The position numbers were made by a program, and so were the translations under genes. The notes beneath the pieces are model-generated. The model saw only the letters and a list, made by a program, of their open reading frames with translations, ran no database searches and was not told the origin of the DNA. From Fragum whitleyi (lineage: Eukaryota > Mollusca > Bivalvia > Cardiida > Cardiidae): DNA of 64,000 nucleotides. Where the stretch lies: assembly GCA_948146395.1 (NCBI GenBank), contig OX411559.1, positions 41,702,739 to 41,766,738 on the forward strand. Reading direction: 5' to 3'. Of this stretch, positions 11,736 to 24,506 are shown piece by piece (the stretch's first letter is position 1; every line of letters begins with the position of its first letter).

Positions 11736-13549
11736 GGGCTGTGTTACACTGTGAAACGTCTTCAAAGAGGACGATTTGGCTTACTGGCATTAACTCGAAT
11801 CATGCGATAACTCGAGAAAATTGCTTGGTCCCGTGTGTGTTCAAGCTTAATAGCAACACAGTGTGATACTTATAGCAAACACCGGACAATTCAGCTATTG
11901 AATTGTATAGAATTTGATTGTTACACATCGATTTGGTGTTCGAAAGAGATTAGGTTAGCTCTAAGCTTTCGACGCAATTCATAATGAAATATTCAAACTT
12001 GATAACCCACAAAAATATATAAAAAATAGAAACTTGCGATCCGTTATATCAAAGGGGACCATCTGGGGGACCATCTGGGTGATAAGTAAATCGTCGCCAG
12101 TCAACTCTTTGATCTATGCAGGCTGACTAGGGTAGAACCTTTTCGGACTTGGCTGCTTTTCGGTATCTAGAAATATCATTCTACCCTTATTAATAAGTAT
12201 TTCATAAATGCGACATCTAGTTGACACATTTTTTTTCAAAAATTTATTTCACGAAGTTCACAGTGTCCCTTTTCGCGCGACGCGTCAAATATTAGTATCC
12301 TTCAAAGGAATATCTTTAGTACAAAATACAAAATAAAATTCTGCCATGCCTCGGTGATACTTTTAATGGTTTACTTTGTTTGTCCGAGTGGATTATGACA
12401 TTAGATTTGCAAATCGTTCTTTTATTATGACTACATGCATGGGCAATCCGAATTCAAATCCAAAGATACATTGTATTTTCCCAGGGAATGCATATTAACG
12501 ATGGTGCATTCTGACAAAAGTAATTATACAATGCATTGATTTACCCGCCATTTGGCACAATAAAATATCCAGTATTTGGCAGCAGTGTTTATTATCCGGT
12601 TATAAGTCATGTTTTATTCTTGTACTGTTGGCTCGAATAAGATCTGTTTTGTTCACGCTTTCATTTTGATGGCATATAGAGTTTTGTATTATATTTTGTT
12701 AGTTTTATTTTATACTCAGTTCCAAAAGAAAGTACGTACTTCTAGATTTAGAATATATCGAAAAATAAGCTACGTTCTGTCACAAAATTTCGCAGGTTAT
12801 ACTCTGAAATTATTGACCAACGGTATTTTGAGAAAAAAAGGCCAATAGATAAATGGAAAAAAAGGCCCGGATGGTACATTTGATTTATGTTTTCTTTTTG
12901 CATTCCACAGTTGATGAATATTGTATCTGAGTTTGGTCTCACTCCAGTTCTTTTGGCAAATCTCAAATGAAAAATCAAATTAAAATCACAAGTATATGCA
13001 ATGCAGTTTCAAACATCAACCTACAATTTACGGGGTTGAACTACAACGAAACCAATAGGAACAAAAACCTCTTCAAAACTATACTGGCATTCACGTTTCT
13101 TTCAAAATGTAAAGTAAATATAATCGCTTGTGTGTCTTCTTTGAGCACAAAGAGAAATTGTATTATGTTTTTGTGCCGATTAACATTTAACGTTCCTGGC
13201 CAAAAAAGTATTTGTAATTGAGTTTCACACACATGTAAAGCATCTACTCATGTGTGTGTAGAGTCAATGTGTTTATGAAAATGCGAAGTACTTACTCAAT
13301 TCCTATAATGTAACATAAGATCATAACTCGTACGTTGAAAAGAGAGCAAGCCCTAACTACGTATGATCTGATAGTGTTTATGTAGACTACAACACTATAC
13401 CAAAAGAAGATTATTTGTCTGATCTCTATATGGTCTTATCGAAATCTTATCATCGATTTCATTCGGAATAATTCTACCAGCTTTGCAAAATAAGGGGGGA
13501 AATGAAAGGGACACTTTCTTTTAGATTCGGTATATTTGTGCTATATAAT

Positions 13550-13768
13550 GTTCTATATAAACATGTCTTCACGAACCAATTAGATGCTTCGAATTCAATT
13601 ACGTCGTTGATTCTTTCTGGTGATTTTTATTTTGAATTAAGTTGTTGATCTGGGGTTTTAATGATTTTGGAGCGTTTTTGAATGAATGAATGAATGGAGC
13701 GCTGAATGAGCGTTTTGGAATAGTTTTGTCGGAATGAGAGTCAATTTTAAGATGTAATAAACTGTACC
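13550..13768 (+). mobile_element. M1 MITE, right half (copy B counterpart of 4359-4741)
   Basis: Only the right portion remains, ending AAGATGTAATAAACTGT; the left part is deleted relative to copy A. Confidence 0.7.
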
Positions 13769-13794
13769 TCCGACTACACACCCATGAAGGTTTG

Positions 13795-14044
13795 AGAGTT
13801 TTTAAATGGTTTGAGTGAGTGTTTGGAATGAATGAATGGAGCGCTGAATGAGCGATTTAAATTGACATTCATCTCAATCAAAACCATTCTAAATCGCTCA
13901 TTCAGCGCTCCATTCATTCATTCTAAGCACTCACTCAAACCATTAAAAAACGCTCAAACCCATTAAAAATTATAGAATCAAAAACGTCATTCAAAATAAA
14001 TTTTGGATAGAGATGAATGTCAATTTCACGATGTAATTAACTGT
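13795..14044. mobile_element. Rearranged M1 MITE ends in inverted arrangement
   Basis: A plus-oriented right end (GAATGAATGGAGCGCTGAAT) meets its own inverse (ATTCAGCGCTCCATTCATTC) at about 13860, making a snap-back of about 60 bases per arm. A final GTCAATTTCACGATGTAATT end follows. It looks like an inversion or template switch at the MITE. Confidence 0.7.
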
Positions 14045-14518
14045 AATATTCTGACGTGCTACTAAATGGACATATGCTCTAGTCGGCGATCTTGGTTATA
14101 TTAGTTTCATTAAGTTCTAACTAGACAAATCACCATTTTCAATTTTCATCATTACATTTCATGACGCCATAATTTGCATTAAAACTTCCCATGTCAAAGA
14201 AACTAAATAGTTCTTCGAAATTAACAGAGATATCATTTTCATAAAACGTGAAACTCGTGCCAACAAATTTCTAGTCCTATGTCTGCCAAACTCTATCTTT
14301 TTTCTGATTTACAACTCTTTAGACACGAAATCTTCTTGGACCGTTTAACTTCGTTTGAGATAAATTACTTTATGCGCACAATCTTATCACGAAACATTAT
14401 TTTCTGAGAAAATGGCATGCAATGAAATAGATTTTGTCATGCATTTTTTCTTCAATATTTTAAGAAATATTTCATACTTTGGAAACATAAATTGGAACCC
14501 TGTTTAGCAAAAATAAGT

Positions 14519-14705
14519 CTGAACATACTTGCGGTATGATCTTTGGATCGGACTGAATACACTTGCGGCATGATCCTTGAATACACCTGAAAATACTTGC
14601 AGTACGATATTTGGATACGCCTGAATATACTTGTGGTATGATGTTTGGATACGTCAGAATATACCTACGGTATGATCCTTGGATACGCCTGAATTTATAC
14701 TTGCC
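14519..14705 (+). repeat. 33-34-bp minisatellite, copy B
   Basis: Five diverged units, none identical, in the position matching 5757-6060. Confidence 0.88.
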
Positions 14706-15460
14706 GTTTTGTATTTTGCCATGTCTCTATAAACTTTCGGACTGATCTTTGGCTATGCCTGCATATACTTTCAGACTGCTCTTTAACTAGGTCATCCGAT
14801 TATCTTTTTTGCATTAATAAAAAATTTCAGAGCATAAGATAGACACCACCAATTGCTAAATTCTCAGTGTTTTGGTATTTATCTAAATAGTCTTGGCGAG
14901 TAACCATTATCGTTGAAAAATTACAGTTAATGTTTTTCTTTTTTTTTTAAACTGGTTTAATTCCCCCCCCCCCCAACCCCCCACCCCTCATCACCCTCAT
15001 CTCACTCATACAAAACTTTGAAATCTATCTAAAAAAAGATGGGTTGACCAGTAGCTGTTCTTTGGCATTCTCTCAAAATGAGGCTAATAAACAAAACAAA
15101 ACACAAATACACGAAGTAAAGTATGCCAAGACACGGGTTATCTTCCTTTTTGTACTCAAACCTCATAGTTTCATCTTGATTCAAGCTATATCTATGAGGT
15201 TTTAGGATTGAAATCATGTTATGTTTCTTCCACAATACAACGAAATTTTATTTATACGGACATTTGTAGTCAATAAACGCCTCATTGTTTTGTAATAAAA
15301 TAGCAATGATACGCCATATTGGCTTTTTCTATGTTGTACTACACGTGTTTTTCATGTAAACAATTTATTGTATCTAGGATGAAGTCTAAATATCTCAGGC
15401 TCTAGATTATAGAAATACACAATTCCTTTAGACAGATTGCTAACAATTGTAATTATTTGG

Positions 15461-15689
15461 TTAACCCTTTGCTGTGTAATCCCTGCTTTTTACGTGCCTG
15501 TGATTTTATGATTGAGAAAACATTGTGAAAAAAGATGAAATTGCTTCTGACAAGCAATTTCTTCTTTTTCCACACTATTTTCTACCCTACTGGATGGTTA
15601 TTTTTCAAATTAAATTCACTTTAAATTTTCGTCTGCAAAACCTTTGAATTTGGACAGGTCCAAAATTTTGTAAAACAGGAAAGGGTTAA
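15461..15689. mobile_element. TTAA-flanked MITE, piggyBac/Kolobok type, copy 1
   Basis: TTAA at both ends. Inverted ends are CCCTTTGCTG and CCCTTTCCTG. Copy A at about 6861 has the unoccupied site (GGTTTATAAACC, one change from a single TTAA). An internal hairpin contains AAATTGCTTCTGACAAGCAATTT. Confidence 0.88.
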
Positions 15690-16109
15690 TAAACCAAACC
15701 ACAAATTTCTCCTTACAAACTGTAGGACAACGATTTGTCCACTTCATAGCAATATCAAATATTGCCAGGTTGCAAAATAATTCCTACACATACAGATAAT
15801 TAACTTCTTCTGCAAAATCCTTTGAATTGTACAAAACTAAGACGTCCAATATTTCTTTACTTAATATCTTCTAGTCTTTAAATAGTTAGACGAGAAATAT
15901 CACGAAGTCTTCTGAAGAACTTTAAAGTGGCTCAGATGGCACATACATTGGCCAACCAACTAACATTAGCGTCGTGGTTTGTTGGAGAAAATGTGCATTA
16001 ATCTAAAAGTTTCAGGAAGTATTCTACAACTTTTAATATTCATATCAGAAATATCCCGAGGATATTTCAATTTAACAGAAATTAGGCATAATATTGTTTT
16101 TTATCTTAT

Positions 16110-16752
16110 GGACGATTAAATTCACATTTACATCGATCTAAACTAGTCTGAATCGCCCACTTAGTGCTCCGTTCATACAATCAAAACAATCGCTCAAACC
16201 ATTCAAAATCGCCCCAAAATCATTCATAAATAAGATCATCAACTGCTTTTGAAATAATTGATAAATTGATTGAATGGAGTTTTACGCCGCTTCAACATTG
16301 TTTTCAGTTATATCGCCGCGGCTGGAGCACCTTACAATGGATTCCTGGTATTTTTCTAACCAGTACAACCAATACATCCAGCTAGCCTCCAGCTGCTAAC
16401 TCACATAGGTATTTGATTATCAAACCATTGATGAGAGACAAATAGTCGGAAAGAATGAGTGCCGCCGTACATTTAAAATAAAAGTCGTAAGAAAAAAATC
16501 AAAGATTTCACGAACTTGCATGAATTTGTAAGCGTCTGAATGGTTTAAGAAGACAAGGAAAGCTTTTTATGAAACTTACATGCATTTTTATTAATGGGAA
16601 GTAATAATTATTGCTAATTTTGTTCATCTTGAACAAAATTAGCGATGTTGTATTACCTCTCTTAAATTTAATTCAAAACTCGTTACAACCCCTCATTCAA
16701 TATCGTTCCTAAAATCTTTCCAAAATTATTCAACTTGTCAATTTCACGAAGA
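16110..16752 (-). mobile_element. M1 MITE in copy B interrupted by a SINE
   Basis: Counterpart of 7298-7700. M1 sequence breaks at about 16246 and resumes at about 16471, with S1 SINE sequence between. Confidence 0.8.
16246..16470 (-). mobile_element. S1 SINE inserted in copy B
   Basis: TTTTACGCCGCTTCAACATT to GGAAAGAATGAGTGCCGCC. It is absent at the matching position in copy A (about 7420). Confidence 0.85.
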
Positions 16753-16762
16753 AGCTAACGAC

Positions 16763-17190
16763 TACAGTTAACAACATCGTGAAATTGACAAGATAAATGA
16801 TTTTTAAATGAAATTGAATGAGTGCGATGAGTGAATTTTGAGTGAAATTACAGGTAGGTAATTCAATATTGCGAATTTGATCATCATTAACAGAATTATC
16901 GACATTTATAACCTCCCTTTAATGAAATTCACGTATGTTTTGTTTGTGTGTCTTCGTGGACTAATCAGACACTTTAAAATTCACACCAGCCAATGATATC
17001 GTAGAATTACTTGATCGATTTGAATAAAATGTTCAATTTCTAGAACGATTTAGAAATGTTTTCAAATACTTTTGAAGCGTTTTTGATCGACTTGAGTGAG
17101 TATTTAGAATGAATTAATGGAGTGCTGAGTGAATGATTAAGAATGATTTTGATTGGAATGACAGTCAATTTAACGATGCTTTTAACTGTA
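16763..17190 (+). mobile_element. M1 MITE, copy B counterpart of 7701-8130
   Basis: Starts CAGTTAACAACATCGTGAAA with a better-preserved left end than copy A, and ends GATGCTTTTAACTGTA. The central palindrome is more decayed. Confidence 0.83.
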
Positions 17191-18224
17191 CTAGCAGTTC
17201 AGTTGATGTCCATCGTGGCGTTGAAGAGCACTCCATTGAAGTTGAAGTTGAAGCATCTTAAAAGCTCAATTTTACTCAGAAAAGCTTTATAAGTTGGCTC
17301 TAAGCCATATAATAAAGTCCCTGGCCAGGAATGAAAACAGTAAACGGCCAAGAAACCCAGAACTATGTAAACAAAACAGCGCTAAGATAAGATTAAATCA
17401 ATACCCATTTAGATAAGAAAATTACCTTAAAATTAGTTTTTACCATTTCTACTTCGATAAGTCCTTTCCGCGAACTTCTAAGCTTTGATTTCGTTGAGAA
17501 ATATAATCTTTGGGAGATCTTGAAAAAGACAAAAAAATAAATGTTTGCCACTAAAAAAAACTCTCATAGGCTGGTGGTAGTCCCTAAAACAGAGTCTTTG
17601 ACTAGTCTTGCGATCAGAATAATAAAACGTTTCAGCAATGGTACAATGTGAGCCACGAGTTTTGTTATACCAAACAAATACATGCATATGTGTTATACTG
17701 TTATTTGGAACGTATAAATGGTAAATTGTTTTATCCCGGGTAGGTTTTATATTCCTTTATAGCGATAAGAACTCATCCAAGAGACAAGAGATCGAACTAG
17801 GATTCGAACCACAGCCCATAAAATTTCTCTGTATTTTGCCACTCTTGCCCCAGAGCTATGCAGGTTCCTAATATACTTACACACAGGCGTTGCCTATTCA
17901 CCAATATAACATATCTCAATTTCCCCGATACAAATTTCAAGAAATCAAATTTATGTAAACAGGTGAATATTTCTGAATGTAGGTCAATACCCTAAAATAT
18001 AGAACTAATTTGAGCTTTGGAATCTTGGAATTAATATTGATAGATGCTAGCCAGGTGAACTCTAACCTTGGTTGTTAAGATGGTTATTTATCACATAAAT
18101 AAAGACCATCTTGCAAAATGAGTGAGCATTTAAACCGATGGGCTTTCGAACTTTCCATGCAGTAATTCTCGATGGAGTAGTTATATATGCTAATTCCTAT
18201 CTTAATTCTATATTCTTATACCTC

Positions 18225-18478
18225 AGGGACCCGGTTTATTAAACTTAAATAAAAATTAGTCGCAAGTCAAAATCACAAATCGTACCGTGTGTTTTCATTT
18301 ATCGTTAGATTCTGTCTTGCAATACCTCATTGGAATCGTCTTTAGAAGACGATTCCAATGAGATAACGCAAGGCACAATTCCATATTTAATTACTTCTGT
18401 AGAAGCAAATTTAATTTTTGACTTACGCATAAGATGATCGTAAGATGTTTAGTAAAACAGGCCTCTGGGGCACGAAAC
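18225..18478 (+). mobile_element. MITE M4 in copy B
   Basis: Ends resemble GGACCCGGTTTATTAAACTT and its inverse. The centre is the hairpin ATTGGAATCGTC/GACGATTCCAAT at 18326-18362. The copy A counterpart (9435-9519 plus 11168-11320) is split by the 1.65-kb element. Confidence 0.8.
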
Positions 18479-18680
18479 TATATTTCTTTTTTTTCTTACC
18501 GAAACTTCTAATTTGAGTAAATCTTTGATTTGAGATCAAACTGTAGGCTACTTTACGTTTTATAAGCAAATTTTACTAATACAATCTTTTATTGCTGTGT
18601 ATTTACAAGGTCGTTTCTGCTTGAATCTTTCAAGAATCTCAAGTCAAAGATGCAGTGAATTCTCTATTGAGTTCGAATAT

Positions 18681-18904
18681 GAGCCTGTGCGTGACATTTC
18701 CAACAATTTAAAATGTGCACAAAGCAAAGCCTCTGGCCAGCCTGTGCATCCGCACAGTTCGACCAGAGTCTTCACTTTGCGCCGTGTTGATAGTCAAGGT
18801 CTCAAAGTATCTTTAGACATTTGTGCAATTTTCTAATGCCAAGGCTTCTCAAAGTTCGTACCTCACGCACAAAACAAATTGTTGAAATCGTTACGCACAA
18901 GCTC
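18681..18904. mobile_element. MITE M6, copy 1
   Basis: Left GAGCCTGTGCGTGACATTTC, right ATCGTTACGCACAAGCTC. Inside is the motif CCTGTGCATCCGCACAGTTC. It abuts the end of duplication copy B. Confidence 0.82.
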
Positions 18905-19026
18905 ATATATCTTGGGCCTTCACACTCTTAGAAAGGAGCTACAAATGATTAATTTGTGACACAGTCTGTCGGAAATGATAAACTATGTGAGAATGTTGAA
19001 CTACAAATACATACAAGAACTTCATG
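18905..19026. other. Spacer between M6 and M1
   Basis: Nothing recognised. Confidence 0.5.
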
Positions 19027-19420
19027 AAACTGATCTCCATTCGGATTAAAACCATTCTAAATCGATCACTACGCGCTCCATTCATTCATTCCAAACACTC
19101 ACTCAAACAATTCAAAAACACTCCAAAAATTACTAAAAAGAAAGATCAACAACTTCATTCAAAATAAAAATCGCTAGAAAAAAAAATCAACGATTTCACT
19201 GACTTAATTGACTTTGGATATATGTGATTAGTCCGTGATGACATGCTAATCTTTTTTATGGAACTGGTTAGCATATTTCTTTTAAGGGTGGTAAAAAACA
19301 TAGCTTATTTTGTTCACCTTTATTTCATTCAAAACTCACCCCCTCCCACTCATTCAATTTCATGTCAAAATCATTCCTAGATCATTCACCTTGTCATTTT
19401 CATTTTGTTCTTACTGTATA
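19027..19420 (-). mobile_element. M1 MITE, diverged
   Basis: Reverse orientation, with CGCTCCATTCATTCATTCCA near the left. The central palindrome is mostly lost and only TAGCTTATTTTGTTCACC remains. Confidence 0.7.
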
Positions 19421-20639
19421 AGCAAGACTGCGCGAGTTGCGTAAACCGATTCAAGTCGATACGTTTGGCGGTTTGGCGTTGATGACGAAAATGTGACGTT
19501 GAATTCGGGTCACGATTTCGAATCTTATCCTAGCTTTAAACCAGTCACTCTGTATTTCTGTCCAATTGCAAAAAAATAAGTATTTATTGTCTTTGAAGTA
19601 ACCTCTCATTTTGTATATTAGAAACGACTTTAAACTCGACAAGAGTTGGAATGTGTCTGTAAAAAAAAAATATTCACACATTGCTACGTTTGGAGCCAGA
19701 TAATATATCAGAGAAAAAAAGAAGCTTCCGTATGCATATAAGTAAGGAATAGAATAAACACAATTTTTGATAAAAGGCAAAGTGCAAGAATTTACAAACA
19801 TTTTTTTTTGTTCGGTATGTATGCACTCAAGGCTATTCCTTGTATCGAAACTGGGACACTTATTCTGTACCGGCTGACTTGTAGACCTACAGTGTATACT
19901 TGGTCAAGGAGATATATGCAATAAATCAACAACCCAACTCAATTGGCGAAAATGTATATGTCAGTCTGCAAGGTATGAATGCCGATATATATACATTCTC
20001 ATCGTAAATCATAGACCTTTATAGATAATGCTATTCACAGCATATTTCTGTTGTAAATGGCTTTTGCAGACTGTATAGACTAAGATCAGTCTGCACAGAC
20101 GTGCAGTCTTATCTTAGTCTACACTGTTTGCTTTCAACTGACTTTTTTCAGAAACACTTGTGCCAGAGTTGTTTAAAGCAAAAATATAAAAATCAGGATA
20201 AGAATTTTTGTACGTAGTGTGTAATGAAACAAATGAGAGCGCCGCCTACGAGTTCTTGGCGGGTGCTCTGTTTATAGTCACGTGATCTATTTTGTCACAT
20301 TGTCAAAAAAAATCCTTTATTTTGCTTGATTTAACCCAGATGAAACTCCCTTTATTCTAAAGCTAACAGCCAGGGGTCCCCTTTTCGACTTAAGTTTTCG
20401 TTTCAAGTGAATACCTTCTGTAGAACCAGAAAAATCACAAAAAGATCTTGCACGACGACGACAACAACAACGACGATAGCGACGCCGCCAATGTTTTAGC
20501 AATACATGGGATTTTCTCCGAAAAAAGCCGATCTGAAAAATGATGTTTTGTGCACAGCAAGCAAAATAGTTGCGTTCTCATTCTTTATTTGAAAATGAAA
20601 AGTGGCCTTTGATTCTGAAAATAGTCAAAGCTTCAATGA
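19421..20639. other. Unassigned region
   Basis: A weak inverted pair lies at about 20068-20135 (GCAGACTGTATAGACTAAGA against its mirror). CGA-repeats at 20450-20485 produce an Arg-rich false frame. No gene supported. Confidence 0.55.
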
Positions 20640-20705
20640 AAGAGGATATTGGACATGTGTTCACGAAATACCCAATTTATTTAACAAACAACCCATTAAA
20701 AGATA
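20640..20705 (+). mobile_element. MITE M5, left-end fragment
   Basis: AGAGGATATTGGACATGTGT and CGAAATACCCAATTTATT match the left block of M5; the rest is absent. Confidence 0.5.
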
Positions 20706-21308
20706 GAGAAAAAAAAAAAAAACAAGTGCTTTTCTAGAAAAGGAAAACAGAAGATTTTGCATTGAGCCATACTAAATAGTTTTTTTCACCGACTTAAAGT
20801 GATTTCAAACTGTTCTTTTTTATATACGAGTATATTTGTTCAAAATTTACTATCTAATCGTACGATTCTTGGCCTGCAGGTACTCTAGCCAATCCAAAAT
20901 TATGTAAATCCATGATAACTATGACAGTATAGTTTCAGAAACACAAACACCCTATTAAACATTGTTACCTATTTTTTATTACAAGACAACATTGGATCTA
21001 ATTGTTAAACGAAAGTTCGAGTGTTTATACAGTTACAGAAAGGGTTGTTTAGACGGCGTATTGTGTTTCGTTTCGAACAAAAATGCACAGACATACAGAC
21101 AGACGAACGACAGAAAGGAATGTAAATCGATAAATGTAATAGATATGTTGCACCCGACTTTTGAACAGCGCGATGATGCTAAAACAGGTACTACTCAGAC
21201 GTATATTACAAATATTTAGATTACACTAACTGTTCGCCAGCAACATTTTGCTTCATTCTTCCTCGTAAAGCTCATACTTTGGTCAGTGTAACCTAAACAA
21301 CAATTTTA
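20706..21308. other. Unassigned region
   Basis: One isolated TCGTACGAT site at about 20860 is the same palindrome seen in the 9520-11167 element, without its ends. No gene seen. Confidence 0.5.
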
Positions 21309-22343
21309 CGAGAGGGGTGATCGATAAGTTCGAATAAATTGATTATGTATAGGATAGAAAACGAGTGCCATGGTATATGGGAAATAGACACGAGCGTAAG
21401 CGAGTGTCTATTTCCCATATACCGTGGCACGAGATTTTCTATCTAACTTACACGACGCCTTTCTAACATTGTTTGTAATTTTTAATAGAACATCTTGACA
21501 ACGAAAACGAGTAAAACTCGCTGATATATTACTGTTATTATCCGTAATAATGCCTAAACTATACTTATGAATCTATTATCGTTACTAATTGCAGCTCTTT
21601 TGCATGTTTGCATCTGTAGAAAGTCTTTTGGAAAAAGCGATCATATAATATGCTCGACACCTTCTTAAAATGACACGGCACACAAAATCTGTCAAGATTC
21701 ACGTGCACGTCACTCTTTCACTGTATATCTGTAAATACAGTGCTTAGAGTTGTATCTGTGATTTATATTTTTGAAATACTGCTCTCTGATTGGCCGATTC
21801 GCTTTAAGCGTGGTCTAATGCTCGTTTTGTATATGCTGTACTGTAATGAAGCTCTGGATACTGATGGAATGATCACTTAGCGACAATTTCGGGAAGTAAT
21901 GTAGTTGCGACGTCAGAATTGGTAAATGACCTCATAATCATGAAGTCTCGGAAAGCGCTCACTGTCGAGAAATGGCGGCCAACGTTATACAACGCCAATA
22001 GGTGGCATCTTGCATGGAATTTAGCGTACTTTACATTCAGTTCTACTGAACAATGCGAAGGTTGACCTATCGATGACCCTCATTTAAATATAGCCGGTGA
22101 AACTTATCACCATGCATGAGTTATGCGTCTTATGACTAAATCTGGTACTTTGTAAAATTAAAACAGAGGTGCTTCGAACGATGTCACGTGACGGCCATAA
22201 GCGCGTATTATGAATGCGCTTCGATCAAAATTAAATGGGATTTTGAACGACAGTGTTCTATTGTATGAGGGAACTAACTTCATTTCTGGGCACTCTTAGC
22301 TGTATAAGTTAAATTTGAAAATGAATTTATCGATCACCCCTCA
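21309..22343. mobile_element. Mariner-type non-autonomous element (GGGGTGATC family), copy 1
   Basis: Ends GAGAGGGGTGATCGATAAGT and TGAGGGGTGATCGATAAATT (reverse-complemented), each next to TA. Near the left end is a strong hairpin at 21354-21443. No coding frame is seen in the 1.03 kb. Confidence 0.78.
21354..21443. repeat. Long hairpin
   Basis: Arms of about 39 bases (GTATATGGGAAATAGACAC and its complement) with few mismatches around a loop AGCGTAAG. Confidence 0.88.
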
Positions 22344-23049
22344 TATTACAAATGGTACCGAATTGGCCATGAAATTAATATGCATGCAGCTACAATAAGG
22401 TGCTTTAGTACTCAAATAACCGATTCCAAATTTCCTCTGCCTGGATTAGCACGTATAAAAGTCGTAGCCGTATGAATACGCTTATCAAGAGCGGCCTGTA
22501 AATATATAATACGTAATTGGCGTTTTGTATGAGAAAAAAATCTAACGAGGTTGAGGAATTGATAATTGACGAAACAATTATAAATTCCCACAACAGAGAT
22601 ACTTTTTCATACAATAAACCAAGTATGTATTATATTTATCTTATAACCTCTGTTTGCCTTGTTTTCGTCGATGTTTCTTACAGAAATGCAAGTTTCTAAA
22701 AGTATCCGCATGACATCATTGTTCTAAAAATTTTCATGTGCTTTCATAAAAAATATCATATGGGATGTTATCACACGAATATTTGTATAGTTATAAGATA
22801 AAATAATCTATTAATGCACGGTTTTTATCTCTCAACAAAAAGTACATTTAGATTTTAAATGTGAATCTGCATTTAAAGTTATCCCGCATAAGAGTAATTA
22901 TAAGTACAACCGTAGAGTACATTTGACAGTAATCAAGTTATCACAATAGATATTACATTTTACCGAGTCACTTGTATATTTAAAACCTTTTTTTTCAACA
23001 TAGACAAACATGACAGTATATCATTGCATAAGATGTACGTTTTCGGGTC
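22344..23049. other. Unassigned AT-rich region
   Basis: No repeat or exon recognised; overlapping short frames at 22405-22699 on both strands have no coding character. Confidence 0.5.
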
Positions 23050-23540
23050 GTTATAGGCGTACGTTAACAGAAAAACCCTGAGCATTAACGAGAGAAAACG
23101 TGGATAAATAAGTAAATTCACGTGCCGTTAATGCCCGGCTTTTTCACTGAAATATCCTCAGTATGGGCCTATTCACTTTATCAGTTTCTTTGTCAATATA
23201 GAGCATAAATAAAGACGTCGACCTTATTCCCGCGGTATTTTTTGTGACGTCATTAATTTTCCAAGAAACGTCGGTATAAATATTAGTGACGGTGCAATGC
23301 ATAACGTATTTTCCGGCACATTATTGCTATTGGGGCTAGTTTTAAAGTGTTCCTATAAATAATTTAATATTTCTGTTCGAATGAATACTATAGTCATTTT
23401 TATGCAATAACAGCGTCAACTCACGTTTTTTCGTGCGTTAACATTTGCAGAGATCCTCAAAATGCTTCGCACTCGGGCCTTAAACTATCTTCGGGCCTCT
23501 GCAAATGTTAACGCCGTCATAAACGTGAATTATCCCTCGT
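23050..23540. repeat. Palindromic element with GTTAACG arms
   Basis: GCGTTAACATTTGCAGAG pairs with CTCTGCAAATGTTAACGC at 23429-23515 around CTTCGCACTCGGGCC. An upstream GTTAACAGAAAAACCC block pairs weakly with GCCGTTAATGCCCGGC. Confidence 0.55.
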
Positions 23541-24475
23541 GACTAAAAGTAACAGCTTATATAAAACGTTAAGCAACTTGAAATTGACTTTATATTATAT
23601 TACCTTCTACGATAAAAAACATCTGTCTTAAATCATGGCTACTAGTCTACCGACCATAATTTATCGCGGAAATATGAAATGACATTATATGGGTTTTATT
23701 TTTGCGTTTAGTATACATTATTTTTAGGAGCCAACAGACAACATAAAAACAAAAAAAAAGATGAAAAGATTGATTAGATTCTGGCAGGTGGTATCTTTTT
23801 TTTTTTGTGGTTTTACCTTATCTTTCATCATAAATTCAGTGTCAGATTCGTAACCCTGATAACAAACAAAATTACTTGGCACGACATTAAAGAAACACCA
23901 ATTGTTGACCACCTGTTTTGAAGTCCTTTTATTTGAATCTTCAGAATCACATTTCGAAAGGTTATTTAGGATTTCATACAATATTCTTAGATTATTTGCA
24001 TTTATCCTACGCTTGGATACTCAACGGAATCGTATAATGGAGAAATGAATGCTTTATTCTGGCTTTACCCTCTAATATCTACTTCTAAAAATCTCTTTTT
24101 CATGATAAGTCAATTTGCCTTTTTTTGAAATTGTCGTCGTTTTTGTTGTAATTTAGGACGTGAAACGTTTCGATTTTTTAATTACTAATACTTCTGTAAA
24201 TCGCGATTTAATTCTAAGGTAGAGAGAACTACCAATGTTCAAAGATCGCTTTACCAAAAAATGAAAATGACGTTGCACTCGAAAGGAATTAGTAAATAAC
24301 TTCACACAAAACCTGTACGGAAAATCACGTTGATTGATAGCAAACGGCTTCGTGGATCATCACATTTGACATTCAAAACATTTAGCAATAACACCGAACG
24401 ACTGTTTTCTATTATTTTTTTTCTATTTATTTATTGTCGCAACCGTAGCATTTGCTCGTGGGTATAACGAGCCCC

Positions 24476-24506
<31 letters not shown>

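Larger units (their letters stand above)
11865..18655 (+). repeat. Segmental duplication, copy B
   Basis: Collinear with copy A. Insertions found only in B are a TTAA-flanked MITE at 15461-15689 and an S1 SINE at about 16246-16470. B lacks the 3930-4520 and 4770-5160 parts of A and has an inverted M1 junction at 13795-14044 instead. Confidence 0.9.

Noticed and set aside
19451..19801. 116-codon minus-strand frame
   Set aside because: AT-driven hydrophobic composition, no splice signals, no recognisable domain.
20317..20502. Arg-rich minus-strand frame
   Set aside because: The basic stretch is a translated CGA/CAA simple repeat.
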